Origin: Christiangramia sabulilitoris
GTDB lineage: Bacteria; Bacteroidota; Bacteroidia; Flavobacteriales; Flavobacteriaceae
Length of the DNA stretch: 64,000 bases
Reading direction: 5' to 3'
NCBI RefSeq assembly: GCF_007050985.1
Contig: NZ_VHSF01000001.1
Span: 744,001-808,000, forward strand
Both the position numbers and the translations under genes were made by a program. Of the stretch, positions 1 through 7,474 are shown in pieces. Below the pieces are notes generated by a model. The model was not told where the DNA came from, did not search any database, and was given only the letters and a program-made list of their open reading frames with translations. The first letter of the stretch is position 1. Each line of letters begins with the position of its first letter.

Positions 1-597
1 AAAGTTCTCTTCATCTTCCAAAAATTCTTTATCATTCGTGGTAAAAAATGGGGAATCCGGGGATTCAAAAACTGATTCGAAGCTCCCAACTGTTTTGAAT
101 TCCTGAAGCATTGAAGTAATGTCCTCACTGTTGATTTCATCACATTTAGAAAATATTAGAGCAACTGGAATCCCTATCCCTTGTAGCTGTTCGTGCACCT
201 GTTTATCAAAGCCAGTAACTCGAGTTGAACTTGCAGACACTACATGCCAAATCAAATGAATTTGCTCCTCCATTGGCTTGCTCCTACTCTTCTTCACATA
301 CTCTACTATCTCATGCTGAAATTTTCCTTCTTTATCCTTCCCTATTTCAAAACCTTCAGTATCAAAAAGATTTACTGATTTTTCTGGCGTGGATATTGGA
401 TTAATCCCACGGGTCACCGGTGCACCACTCCCCACCTTAACGGTACCTTCCCCAAAAATAGAATTCACTATTGTACTTTTGCCTACCCCTGTCCCTCCGA
501 CAATAAGTATATTTGGCTTTTTAACGTTTTTAGCAACTTTATTAAATTCCTTTTGAAAAGTTTTTGCTAACTCCTCTTTACTTGCACTTGTAATCAT
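1..597 (-). CDS. GTPase, N-terminal part, cut by window edge
   Basis: This reading frame opens at an ATG complementary to 595-597 and stays open for 199 codons to the window edge, so the C-terminus is missing. It is a P-loop GTPase: Walker A GGTGVGKST at residues 34-42, a switch-II type DTEG at 79-82, and SKCD at 150-153 in the position of the G4 NKxD base-recognition motif. The segment QIHLIWHVVSASSTRV before G4 resembles Era/dynamin-like or immunity-type GTPases. There is no signal peptide or membrane segment in the visible part, so it is probably cytosolic. The substrate and partners cannot be told. It lies downstream of the DUF6140-like gene on the same strand with about 235 bp between, so co-transcription is uncertain. 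The GTPase call is firm; the subfamily is not. Confidence 0.8.
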   Translation of the reverse strand, partial: MITSASKEELAKTFQKEFNKVAKNVKKPNILIVGGTGVGKSTIVNSIFGEGTVKVGSGAPVTRGINPISTPEKSVNLFDTEGFEIGKDKEGKFQHEIVEYVKKSRSKPMEEQIHLIWHVVSASSTRVTGFDKQVHEQLQGIGIPVALIFSKCDEINSEDITSMLQEFKTVGSFESVFESPDSPFFTTNDKEFLEDEENF

Positions 598-832
598 AAT
601 TATCAGGTTATTTTTGTTTTACTATTTTTTATTTGGTTTTATTCTTCTTTTAATTTTTTCTTTAATAAAATATGAGAAATCCTCGCACCTATCCTGAAGA
701 CAATTTTTCTTAAAGCCTATTCACGAAATTTTAGCAATCTTCTATAAAAAGTTATTTCTACTTTTATCACAGGTAACCCATTTATCAAACATTCTTTGCC
801 CGTTCTATAAATACCCCATAATATCATATAAA
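598..832. other. AT-rich intergenic gap
   Basis: About 235 bp of AT-rich sequence between the partial GTPase and the DUF6140-like gene. I see no open frame, convincing hairpin terminator or -7 box. It may hold the GTPase promoter. Confidence 0.4.
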
Positions 833-1042
833 TTAAATGATGTGATACTCCAAAAACCCGGTATTCAAATAACCTTCAGTCTTCAAATCCAGCCCGTGTA
901 CCCTCATAAAAGCATTATGAACTTTCTCCTTTTCATCCAGGGGATTCGCGAACATGGAACTAATTTGCACGGATAGTCCCCCGTCCACATACTCTCCTTT
1001 AACATTCATTGCGTGTTTTGTTTTAATTTCAAATGTGGCCAT
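833..1042 (-). CDS. small DUF6140-like protein
   Basis: A 69-residue soluble protein that starts MATFEIKTKHAMNVKGEY and has a run VDGGLSVQISS followed by VHNAFMRVHGLDL. This pattern resembles the small Bacteroidota DUF6140 family (MATYxITVK... GMSVxV... AFxRxYGID), recalled from memory rather than searched. The function is unknown. There is no signal peptide or membrane segment. It starts 8 bp after the stop of the glycosylase-like gene at 1051-1731, so the two are very likely co-transcribed. Confidence 0.65.
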   Translation of the reverse strand: MATFEIKTKHAMNVKGEYVDGGLSVQISSMFANPLDEKEKVHNAFMRVHGLDLKTEGYLNTGFLEYHII

Positions 1043-1050
1043 AATTAATT

Positions 1051-1731
1051 TTATGATTTAGGGATTAATGATATATGGTTAATTGCTTTTGTAATCTTTT
1101 CTTTCCCAACGATACTCCCTTGGTTTCTCTTATATGCCATCACCTTCACTCCTTCAGGGGTCGTAAAAGACCTAACCAATCCCAAATTTTCTTCCTGTAA
1201 CTTCTCCGGGAATAGAACAGCTATTTCCTCATAAGCCTTAAACCCTTCAGCGATTACTAATTCAGGATTCAGCTCTTCTATTAATTGCTTCGTCCACACC
1301 CGTGCCTGGTGAAAGATCTTTTGACTGAGTTTTTTAGGAAGTAATTTTAAAAGTTTATTGAAGTCGGCAACATTATCTGTCGCCCAGAAGTAAAAGTTTG
1401 ATTTTACCGTGTAATGCTTTAGGTCTTCTTCCCTACCTGCCTGGCGGAATAATGATTTAGTTTGCTCTGCTAAAGGATGAGTATTAAGGTAATACTCAAG
1501 AGCTTCCATAGGTTCAAACTCTTCCACGATCTTCCCGTGCCATTTGTAATAACCGCCACCGGGATTAAATCCAATAAGTAATATCTTTGGCCGCTCCTGG
1601 AGCGGACTGAAAAGTAGTTGACAACCTTTATATAGTGCTTTGATCTCAGGATTCTCTCTTCCGGCTGCGAGGATTTGTTGATGCAAAAGATTAGCTCCCT
1701 CAGATATTTCTGAATAGTTCGTAGGTTTCAT
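1051..1731 (-). CDS. uracil-DNA glycosylase-fold protein
   Basis: A 226-residue protein. Around residues 49-58 it carries LLIGFNPGGG, which matches the first active-site loop of the uracil-DNA glycosylase superfamily (G-x-N/D-P-G/S/Y) following a hydrophobic strand. Further along, ELNPELVIAEGFKAYEEI resembles the 'l-x-P-x-l-i-v-x-G' strand-helix of the same fold. A canonical catalytic Asp/His pair is not obvious, so activity on uracil is unproven; it may be a divergent or inactive member. It is the first gene of a likely two-gene unit with the DUF6140-like protein, 8 bp apart. The setting is an accessory region with other poorly conserved genes. The fold assignment is moderate and the function is open. 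Confidence 0.55.
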   Translation of the reverse strand: MKPTNYSEISEGANLLHQQILAAGRENPEIKALYKGCQLLFSPLQERPKILLIGFNPGGGYYKWHGKIVEEFEPMEALEYYLNTHPLAEQTKSLFRQAGREEDLKHYTVKSNFYFWATDNVADFNKLLKLLPKKLSQKIFHQARVWTKQLIEELNPELVIAEGFKAYEEIAVLFPEKLQEENLGLVRSFTTPEGVKVMAYKRNQGSIVGKEKITKAINHISLIPKS

Positions 1732-2005
1732 ATTTTAGATAAAGAGATCCTAAGTTGGGACAAAAAACTCTTCAAAATCTCGGTATTGTCAAATCTAAAT
1801 TTTTTGTTAAAGCAGAAAAGACTCATTTAGTTAACGTATGGATTTTGCCGATTATCGTGTAATTTGTCATTCATGGCCATGATTATTCTATTTTAAAATG
1901 AATACAAGAGATTTCTATATCCTCTAAAAAAAGATTTTTCATTTTTAATTATTGAATATCTAATCACCGGTTTTTACATGAAGAGCTTATTACCGCGACT
2001 ATCAC

Positions 2006-2404
2006 CTACCGGTCAGGAATTCCTTCAAAAAAATAGACTGGTACTCCATACCTATCCCTTATTTTTAGAGTTTGACCATCTAAATAGTATAATTTCTTTC
2101 CATAGCGATCCTGAGCTTTGATGGTTTTGCCATTGAAAAAAAACAGCTTAGCCCCATATCTGTTTTTTGACCTAACCTGATCCCCGTCGATATACCATAA
2201 AGTCTCCCCGTAACGGTTGCGCATACGTATATGACCGCAATCAAAATAGAATAGCTTATCTCCATATCGATTTTCCTTTTTCAGCAGATTTCCCTCCACA
2301 AAGAAGACTTCCTTCCCATACATGTTCTTTTCATAGATCGATTGCCCAAAAGCTTTCAGGCTAAAAAGGAATGTAAATATTGATACAAAAATTTTCAAAT
2401 ACAT
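2006..2404 (-). CDS. secreted protein with exact 18-residue YG repeats
   Basis: A 132-residue protein with a signal peptide (MYLKIFVSIFTFLFSLKAFG, cleavage probably after AFG at about residue 20). The mature part is nearly all repeats: the dipeptide YG occurs at residues 29-30, 47-48, 65-66, 83-84, 101-102 and 119-120, an exact spacing of 18. Each unit reads roughly (N/D)RYG-xx-(L/V)-(F/W/Y)-(Y/F)-x-(D/E/N)G-xx-(I/V/L)-(K/R), which predicts short beta strands with DG or EG turns. The fold is probably a small beta-repeat such as a propeller or beta-flower. It starts 10 bp after the stop of the membrane-protein gene at 2415-2990, so the two probably form an operon. The function is unknown. Confidence 0.75.
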   Translation of the reverse strand: MYLKIFVSIFTFLFSLKAFGQSIYEKNMYGKEVFFVEGNLLKKENRYGDKLFYFDCGHIRMRNRYGETLWYIDGDQVRSKNRYGAKLFFFNGKTIKAQDRYGKKLYYLDGQTLKIRDRYGVPVYFFEGIPDR

Positions 2405-2414
2405 TATTCAGGAT

Positions 2415-2990
2415 TTAATCGTCCATCCCGGTAAAGGCAAAAAACAAACTTAATACTGCGGCAAAAATGACTGTATCCCTGTAAAACCGCAGATGTTCCG
2501 GCCAGATCTCCGCGAGAATAAAAAGAGCCGCCACTTCTATTAAGAATATGGCTATCCATAAATAAATGAACTTCCAGAAAGATCGCAATTCACCCCAACT
2601 GGTCCAAAAGATCAATTGCCAGCCGGAAGGATACCTCTTCTCTCTCATATCCCACACAAAATCAGGTTTCTTTTCAACCCTATCTAATTTTAGCCCCTCC
2701 TCTTTTTGTCCCTTCGGATCTCTTTTCTTATTCAGGCTTATTTCCAAAAGGCGAATCACGGCTGTAATTAACTGTAATAAGCCCAGTAAGATCAAAAGAG
2801 TTACACTAAAGACCAATTCTAACAGCAATCCTATAAAAGCTAGATCCCCAGACATGGACCTGGGACTCGATTTGCGCTGTGCTGAAGCCACAGCGCTTAC
2901 CCATTTCTCTGCCTCCAGCGTATATCGCAGATTGGTCGTAGCAGAATTGTCATTTGGTCTCCATTTGAAGCCATTATCGGGCATTGGCAT
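2415..2990 (-). CDS. membrane protein of unknown function
   Basis: A 191-residue protein. A hydrophilic N-terminus (about 45 residues, no signal peptide) is followed by a hydrophobic stretch at about 48-85 (GDLAFIGLLLELVFSVTLLI), a charged cytoplasmic-type loop with KKRDPKGQKEEG, and two further hydrophobic segments at about 140-185. I recognise no family. The start is MPMPDNGF; the second Met two codons on is equally possible. It is the upstream member of a pair with the secreted YG-repeat protein. A CAACTG-N3-CAGTTG palindrome lies 20-35 bp upstream of its start. Confidence 0.65.
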   Translation of the reverse strand: MPMPDNGFKWRPNDNSATTNLRYTLEAEKWVSAVASAQRKSSPRSMSGDLAFIGLLLELVFSVTLLILLGLLQLITAVIRLLEISLNKKRDPKGQKEEGLKLDRVEKKPDFVWDMREKRYPSGWQLIFWTSWGELRSFWKFIYLWIAIFLIEVAALFILAEIWPEHLRFYRDTVIFAAVLSLFFAFTGMDD

Positions 2991-3009
2991 AACTAATCTA
3001 TTTAATTAA

Positions 3010-3024
3010 CAACTGAAACAGTTG
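3010..3024. promoter_or_regulatory. perfect palindrome CAACTG-N3-CAGTTG upstream of membrane-protein gene
   Basis: Perfect 6-bp arms with an AAA spacer sit just upstream of the start at 2990. The WYL-domain regulator is the next gene upstream on the same strand. Dimeric regulators of this type bind such inverted repeats, so this is a candidate operator. The site is seen directly; the link to the WYL protein is inference. Confidence 0.35.
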
Positions 3025-3116
3025 CAAATTAGAAAGTTATAGCGCCAAAACATGTCGTTTCTAAAGTTACGGTGATAAATAAAATAAATGGTAAAATTAT
3101 AATTTATCCATGTACT

Positions 3117-4019
3117 TTATTTCTTATACACCTCAAGGGATTCTTTTAGTTGTTGAATGATCTTTGTCCTGAGTGATTTCGGTTTTAAGACCTGAACCTG
3201 GTTTCCAAAAGAAAGTATTTCCATCCGGAAATCGTAGGTTGGTATAAGGTGATATTTGAAAATAGTCTCCTTTTCAGTTTCAGCGACCAAAGTTTGCGAG
3301 TGATGTAAGGGCAGACTTTTTACAAACCTGCCTTCTTTAGGACTAAATGAAAGTTCAATTTTCTCAGGTTTTTCGTCAGTTCCATTGATAATTCCAAAGG
3401 AATACCTATAATCCTTTTCCGGATCATACTCCTTCAATTCGTCAAAACTCCTATTGCTGATTTCAAGATCAGAAATGCGATCTAAACCGAAACTTTTAAT
3501 TACTTCATCCCTGGTATCCTTTCCCAGCAAATACCAGCGCTGGCGAGCCTCCTTTATAGCCAAAGGCTGGACGGTTCGCTTACTAACAGAATCGTTATAA
3601 TAACTGGTATAGCTGAAACTGATTTCTTTTCTGGATTTTATGGCATGCAATAGACCGTGCATATATTCGGTGCCCAGCGCGCGTCGGTTTTCGAACAGCA
3701 GGTGATTCCCAAAATTATTAGAAACCTTAATAGCGTTATAAAGATCGAAAGTTTCCATTAATCTTTCAGAATGTTTTTCCCGACCATCATGAATAATACG
3801 GTAAACCTTCATCGATCTATCGTATTTGATCACGATATCATACAGTCGTTCTATATCCTTAATATCTCTTTGGAAAGTTCTAATAGAGCAGTTGAGATTA
3901 TCTTCTGTAAGTTCTGCCTGGATTTTCAGATAGTCCTGAATTTCCTTAAATGAAGATGGTCTGGTCGAAAGCCTGTGAATAATGAATTGATAGCGTTGAA
4001 TACCTTCCTGCCTTGACAT
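3117..4019 (-). CDS. WYL-domain transcriptional regulator
   Basis: A 300-residue DNA-binding regulator. Residues about 1-75 form a winged-helix-turn-helix (YQFIIHRLSTRPSSFKEIQD, then SIRTFQRDIKDIERLYDI, the usual 'R-T-xx-R-D-l-xx-L' helix). The WYL domain follows, with its signature RWYLLGKDTR at 161-170 and ligand-facing residues nearby (SYYNDSVSKRTVQPL). The C-terminal part is a WCX-like extension. WYL proteins sense nucleic-acid or nucleotide ligands and often repress defence or DNA-damage genes. No defence effector is recognisable here. The gene is separated from the membrane-protein gene by about 125 bp that contains a palindrome. The family call is strong; its targets are unknown. Confidence 0.88.
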   Translation of the reverse strand: MSRQEGIQRYQFIIHRLSTRPSSFKEIQDYLKIQAELTEDNLNCSIRTFQRDIKDIERLYDIVIKYDRSMKVYRIIHDGREKHSERLMETFDLYNAIKVSNNFGNHLLFENRRALGTEYMHGLLHAIKSRKEISFSYTSYYNDSVSKRTVQPLAIKEARQRWYLLGKDTRDEVIKSFGLDRISDLEISNRSFDELKEYDPEKDYRYSFGIINGTDEKPEKIELSFSPKEGRFVKSLPLHHSQTLVAETEKETIFKYHLIPTYDFRMEILSFGNQVQVLKPKSLRTKIIQQLKESLEVYKK

Positions 4020-4179
4020 AAACTAATTGATAAAAATTAAACGATTTTAAAAATATAATCCAATCTTCATACTCTTTCAACTATTCCAAATCTGCTTCTA
4101 TGATCACGTTGATATTCGAAAAGAATACATCATCGCCTCCAGCTTGTCGAAATAATGTCTACCTTTTTAAATTCTCATC

Positions 4180-4368
4180 TTAGCTACTTCGAAACATCTC
4201 CATCTCGAATTCAAAAATATCATGCTTTTCAAAAAACTGGTTTACTCCAGCCCACTCTCCAGTCAGGCAAAATTGATTATCCTGATGAATAATTCCTCTC
4301 TGGTTTCCTTCAGGAATCAAAGAGCCAAAAAGATGTTTTCTCTGTGAACGGTCACCCCAGGTTGAAAT
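4180..4368 (-). pseudogene. possible gene remnant without a start codon
   Basis: A 62-codon open frame on the minus strand (TAA at 4180-4182, preceded by an in-frame TGA at 4369-4371) has protein-like composition, including ISTWGDRSQRKHLFGSLIPE and a Trp/Phe-rich end before the stop, but no ATG or GTG. An internal TTG is the only possible start. It lies just downstream of the small gene at 4404-4625. I read it as the 3' remnant of a decayed gene, with low certainty. Apart from it the gap between 4020 and 4403 shows nothing recognisable. Confidence 0.3.
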
Positions 4369-4403
4369 TCATTTTATAGCTCAATATAGAATTTTCTTTC
4401 AAA

Positions 4404-4625
4404 TTATTGGAGTTTTGTAAACTCCCACTCCACCTCTCCCAGATCGATCGTATTTATCATTTTCATTTCCAGCGTTGCCGGAAAAACATCTGGACTACCA
4501 ACATGCAGACATAATTCGTATCCTCCAAAAGTTTCTTCTTCCAGATTGATCCTGTTACCATAACTACGTTCGGCCAAAATATGCTGGTATTGTTCTTCGG
4601 TAAGGGTGATTTCGAGTTTTCTCAT
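4404..4625 (-). CDS. small hypothetical protein
   Basis: A 73-residue soluble acidic protein that opens MRKLEITLTEEQYQHILAER, a beta strand plus helix typical of small domains, followed by FGGYELCLHVGSPDVFP. There is no signal peptide, membrane segment or recognised family. It stands between the ADP-ribosylglycohydrolase unit upstream and the probable gene remnant downstream, all on the same strand. Coding potential is judged from amino-acid composition alone. Confidence 0.5.
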   Translation of the reverse strand: MRKLEITLTEEQYQHILAERSYGNRINLEEETFGGYELCLHVGSPDVFPATLEMKMINTIDLGEVEWEFTKLQ

Positions 4626-4793
4626 TTCAGAATTTTACAAGCCAATTTTAAGACCTTAGGCCGCCAATATGTGTCGTGATCAAATATTATGATTGAGGCT
4701 TTCCAAATATCTTTCCTGCTATGATTAAACATTACTTCATTTAACATTTAAAAAAGGATCCTTTATTCCTAAGCCAATAAATTGTGAGGTATC

Positions 4794-5027
4794 TCATTCT
4801 TCCTCCCCAAAGTCCAGGAAAGGTCCAAAACTATTGCCGCTTATCTGTTGCATGTCATCATATAATTTATCCAGCACCCTTTCAGCACTTTTCTTATGCG
4901 CCCAGTAAGGCGCACCTTCTCCCTGATCCAATTGTTCCTGACAATGCTGGATCATGTTACGCAGGGCAACTCTTAACATGACCATTTCTGAATCGTTGAA
5001 CCTGATGTTGAAAGAATATTGAGTCAT
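4794..5027 (-). CDS. small hypothetical protein
   Basis: A 77-residue protein starting MTQYSFNIRFNDSEMVMLRV and predicted to be mainly helical (ALRNMIQHCQEQLDQ, then SAERVLDKLYDDMQQI) with an acidic tail ending GEEE. It has no membrane segment and no family I recognise. It begins 34 bp downstream of the ADP-ribosylglycohydrolase stop on the same strand, so it is probably co-transcribed. The acidic tail and the pairing with a de-ADP-ribosylating enzyme would fit an accessory protein, but that is speculation. Confidence 0.55.
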   Translation of the reverse strand: MTQYSFNIRFNDSEMVMLRVALRNMIQHCQEQLDQGEGAPYWAHKKSAERVLDKLYDDMQQISGNSFGPFLDFGEEE

Positions 5028-5061
5028 AAATTATCGATTGGTGACATTAATACTAAGTAAT

Positions 5062-5874
5062 CTATTGTTGTGAACTTCTGAACCATTCCTTATCCAAATC
5101 AATCTCCAGGGGATATTTCAGCTGGAAATCAAATAACACTTCTTTCATTACCGTGGGTAATTTCTTCCGGGCATAGTCTAAAAGGTCTGTCGGGATCTCT
5201 TTATAAAAAGCTTCTGCGATCCCTCCTGCCATGCAGGCGATGGTATCACTATCTCCTCCTAAAGAGATCGCTAACCTTATTGCAGACTCATAATCGCTGC
5301 TATCCAGAAATGCAATAATAGCTTCAGGCACCGAGCCCCGGCAACTAACATCAAATTTATAATCTGGCCGGATCTCTTCGATGGTACGATTTAGATCATA
5401 ACCAAATTCCTCTTCGATAAACTTTTTGATCCGGAATTTCTCCTGCCCGGTCCTGGCCAGAAAAATAGCGGCGGCAATTGCTTCTGCTCCTTTTATTCCT
5501 TCAGGATGATCGTGCGTGGGTAAAGCAGTCTTTTTTGCTTCCTGCAGCACCTCTGCCAGATCATTGAAGGCGTAAGCCACGGAGCTAACTCTCATCGCTG
5601 ATCCATTCCCCCAGCTATGATAAGGTTTTTGCACGTCAGCCTGCATCCATTCTCTAAAACTTCTGCCATATCCCGCCCAGGGATATTTCCACGCCCATTT
5701 TAGCAGACTTTTTTCATAGTTTCCATCTTTCAGCAAAGCATCGGCGACTGCGATAGTCAGGACACTGTCATCGGTTATCCTGGAACCAAAGTTCATTAAT
5801 TCAATTTCAGTAGATTTTACATTTTTACCTTCGAAGACCGAACCGACGATATCCCCTATTATTGCGCCTATCAT
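5062..5874 (-). CDS. ADP-ribosylglycohydrolase family protein
   Basis: A 270-residue protein of the DraG/ARH family, which hydrolyses ADP-ribose from modified proteins, nucleic acids or small molecules using two metal ions. Visible motifs are MIGAIIGDIVGSVFEG at the N-terminus, the metal ligands in TDDSVLT at 34-40, and GGDSDT at 206-211 followed by the family helix IACMAGGIAEAFY. Length is normal for a single-domain bacterial member, and all the expected metal-binding acidic residues appear present. It heads a minus-strand group with two small hypothetical genes. No ADP-ribosyltransferase partner is visible in the window, so the substrate is unknown. Confidence 0.9.
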   Translation of the reverse strand: MIGAIIGDIVGSVFEGKNVKSTEIELMNFGSRITDDSVLTIAVADALLKDGNYEKSLLKWAWKYPWAGYGRSFREWMQADVQKPYHSWGNGSAMRVSSVAYAFNDLAEVLQEAKKTALPTHDHPEGIKGAEAIAAAIFLARTGQEKFRIKKFIEEEFGYDLNRTIEEIRPDYKFDVSCRGSVPEAIIAFLDSSDYESAIRLAISLGGDSDTIACMAGGIAEAFYKEIPTDLLDYARKKLPTVMKEVLFDFQLKYPLEIDLDKEWFRSSQQ

Positions 5875-6233
5875 ATTTATTATTTAGAATTAAAATTCTA
5901 AGATTGTTCTTTAAAAGCCTGATTTTAATTTTGTGCTCAAACTTGTGCTGTACTAATCCTTGAACAGCTTTAAAATTCATCAAGCTCACATATAGCTGGT
6001 ATAGTTAGCGCAATTTTCACAATTCTGCAAACCCATACTGCACTTATAATGGTTCTTTTTATAAAAATTTAAATAGGTTATTTAGGCAATAAGGTATCTT
6101 CCAGGTTAACTAACGCTTCGCCCTCCAAATTTTCCCCAACCATGACATTCCTCATTTTTTAGTCTGCCTCCCCGGGCTAATTTTACAAAGTCTAAAAGCG
6201 GCACTTATAAAATTCATCCTAAAGAAGATCATC
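5875..6233. other. divergent intergenic region
   Basis: About 360 bp between the divergently transcribed ADP-ribosylglycohydrolase and universal stress protein genes, so it must hold both promoters. Next to the glycohydrolase start there is a perfect inverted repeat TAGAATT-AA-AATTCTA (5885-5900). I found no clear TAnnTTTG box and no small gene. Confidence 0.4.
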
Positions 6234-7091
6234 ATGAAAAATATACTAATTGCTACAGACTTTTCGAAAGAGGCCTATTGCGCGCTGCATTATGCCACGC
6301 AGCTATTCGGCGAAAAGGAATCTAAATATTATATCGCCTATTTTATCGGGGATAAGATACATGCCTCTGTTTATAGCGGAATAAAGCAGCAGGAATTTAA
6401 TAAAGTTCCACAACTAATCCAGGATTCTGAAGTCAATAATACGGCAACCCTGCATAGGATTGTTCGGGATTCAGGATTTAGCGCAGGGCATTTTGAGACC
6501 ATAAGTTCAGAAAACAAATTGGGAGTCGGAATTAAAGAGCTTATAGCGAGCCGGCAGATAGATGTGGTGGTGATGGGAACCAAAAAACATGACGGATTGC
6601 TGGAGAGTATCACCGGCACCCATACCACCAGGATCATTGACAGCTCGTTGCCGGTGCCTTTATTGGTGGTACCACGGGAACTGGATTTTACGGGGCTTAG
6701 AAATATTGCTTTTGCCAGTGAACTTATCTATGATTTCAATTTCGAAGCCTTAGAGCTGCTAAAAGACATTGCCCTGTCTCATGGAGCCCGTATATGCCTG
6801 GTTCATGACGGAGATGAAACTGAAATGTCCCAGCGTCAATGGAGGAATTATAATGCTTTTAAAACCTTCTTTGGAGAAGTACCGGTAGGACTGGAATTTT
6901 ACCATTCTCATCATGAGGTGTCCTATACAATTTCGAGCTTTGTAAAAGAAAAGAAGATGGATATGCTGGGGATAGGTTACTATAAACATTCCCCCGGCGG
7001 AAGTATTTTCCGGGAGGCGGTGGTGAAAAAAATTGACAGGCACCTGTCATTTCCTCTACTGGTGATGCCAACCCAGAGCAGATCTGAATAA
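6234..7091 (+). CDS. universal stress protein, tandem UspA domains
   Basis: A 285-residue cytosolic protein made of two UspA folds in tandem. Domain 1 (about 1-148) starts MKNILIATDFSKEAYCALHYA and keeps an ATP-binding type loop VVMGTKKHDG...SITGTHTTRI. Domain 2 (about 155-285) is more degenerate and ends with GYYKHSPGGSIF...PLLVMP. It probably binds ATP or another nucleotide and acts in stress or growth-arrest physiology. It is monocistronic, followed by a strong hairpin terminator at 7115-7152. A second, divergent tandem Usp gene lies 380 bp on, on the opposite strand, next to the DabAB operon. Confidence 0.92.
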   Translation: MKNILIATDFSKEAYCALHYATQLFGEKESKYYIAYFIGDKIHASVYSGIKQQEFNKVPQLIQDSEVNNTATLHRIVRDSGFSAGHFETISSENKLGVGIKELIASRQIDVVVMGTKKHDGLLESITGTHTTRIIDSSLPVPLLVVPRELDFTGLRNIAFASELIYDFNFEALELLKDIALSHGARICLVHDGDETEMSQRQWRNYNAFKTFFGEVPVGLEFYHSHHEVSYTISSFVKEKKMDMLGIGYYKHSPGGSIFREAVVKKIDRHLSFPLLVMPTQSRSE

Positions 7092-7114
7092 TGAAAATTG
7101 AATTAGCCAACTGT

Positions 7115-7152
7115 TAAGCCCCGGAGATATTTATTCGGGGCTTATTTTTTTC
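7115..7152 (+). terminator. intrinsic terminator of the plus-strand usp gene
   Basis: Stem TAAGCCCCG (7115-7123) pairs with CGGGGCTTA (7136-7144) over a 12-nt loop and runs into a T tract. It sits 24 bp after the stop at 7091. Confidence 0.8.
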
Positions 7153-7474
7153 CGACCAGGAACATATCCTGAATGGATCAGCTTCCCGAAACATATACAT
7201 TTGTCGACTTTATCCTTTTCAGAAGAAACCCCGGGATAAAATGCAATGTATTTTTAGTCTTTTAAAGCCTTAGTCTTCATCAAGGTTTATCAAATTTCCA
7301 TCGTTATCCATTTTCTTATTTCTCTGCAGAATTGCCATAAGCCGGATATCCATTAACTGCTATCAGGAATTTCGCCATGAGTAGCAGGTTACAGGTCATA
7401 AAAAACAGTGTAGGATTCAGTATCTCAAGTAATTACAATCAGCAGAACAGAAAAAAAGGATTTTGACTGCAAGC
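7153..7474. other. intergenic gap between convergent usp genes
   Basis: About 320 bp after the terminator with no open frame of protein-like composition. Nothing recognisable was seen. Confidence 0.4.

Noticed and set aside
2566-3009. A 147-residue plus-strand open frame opposite the membrane-protein gene
   Set aside because: Composition is unlike a native protein, and the minus-strand gene forms a close pair with its neighbour.
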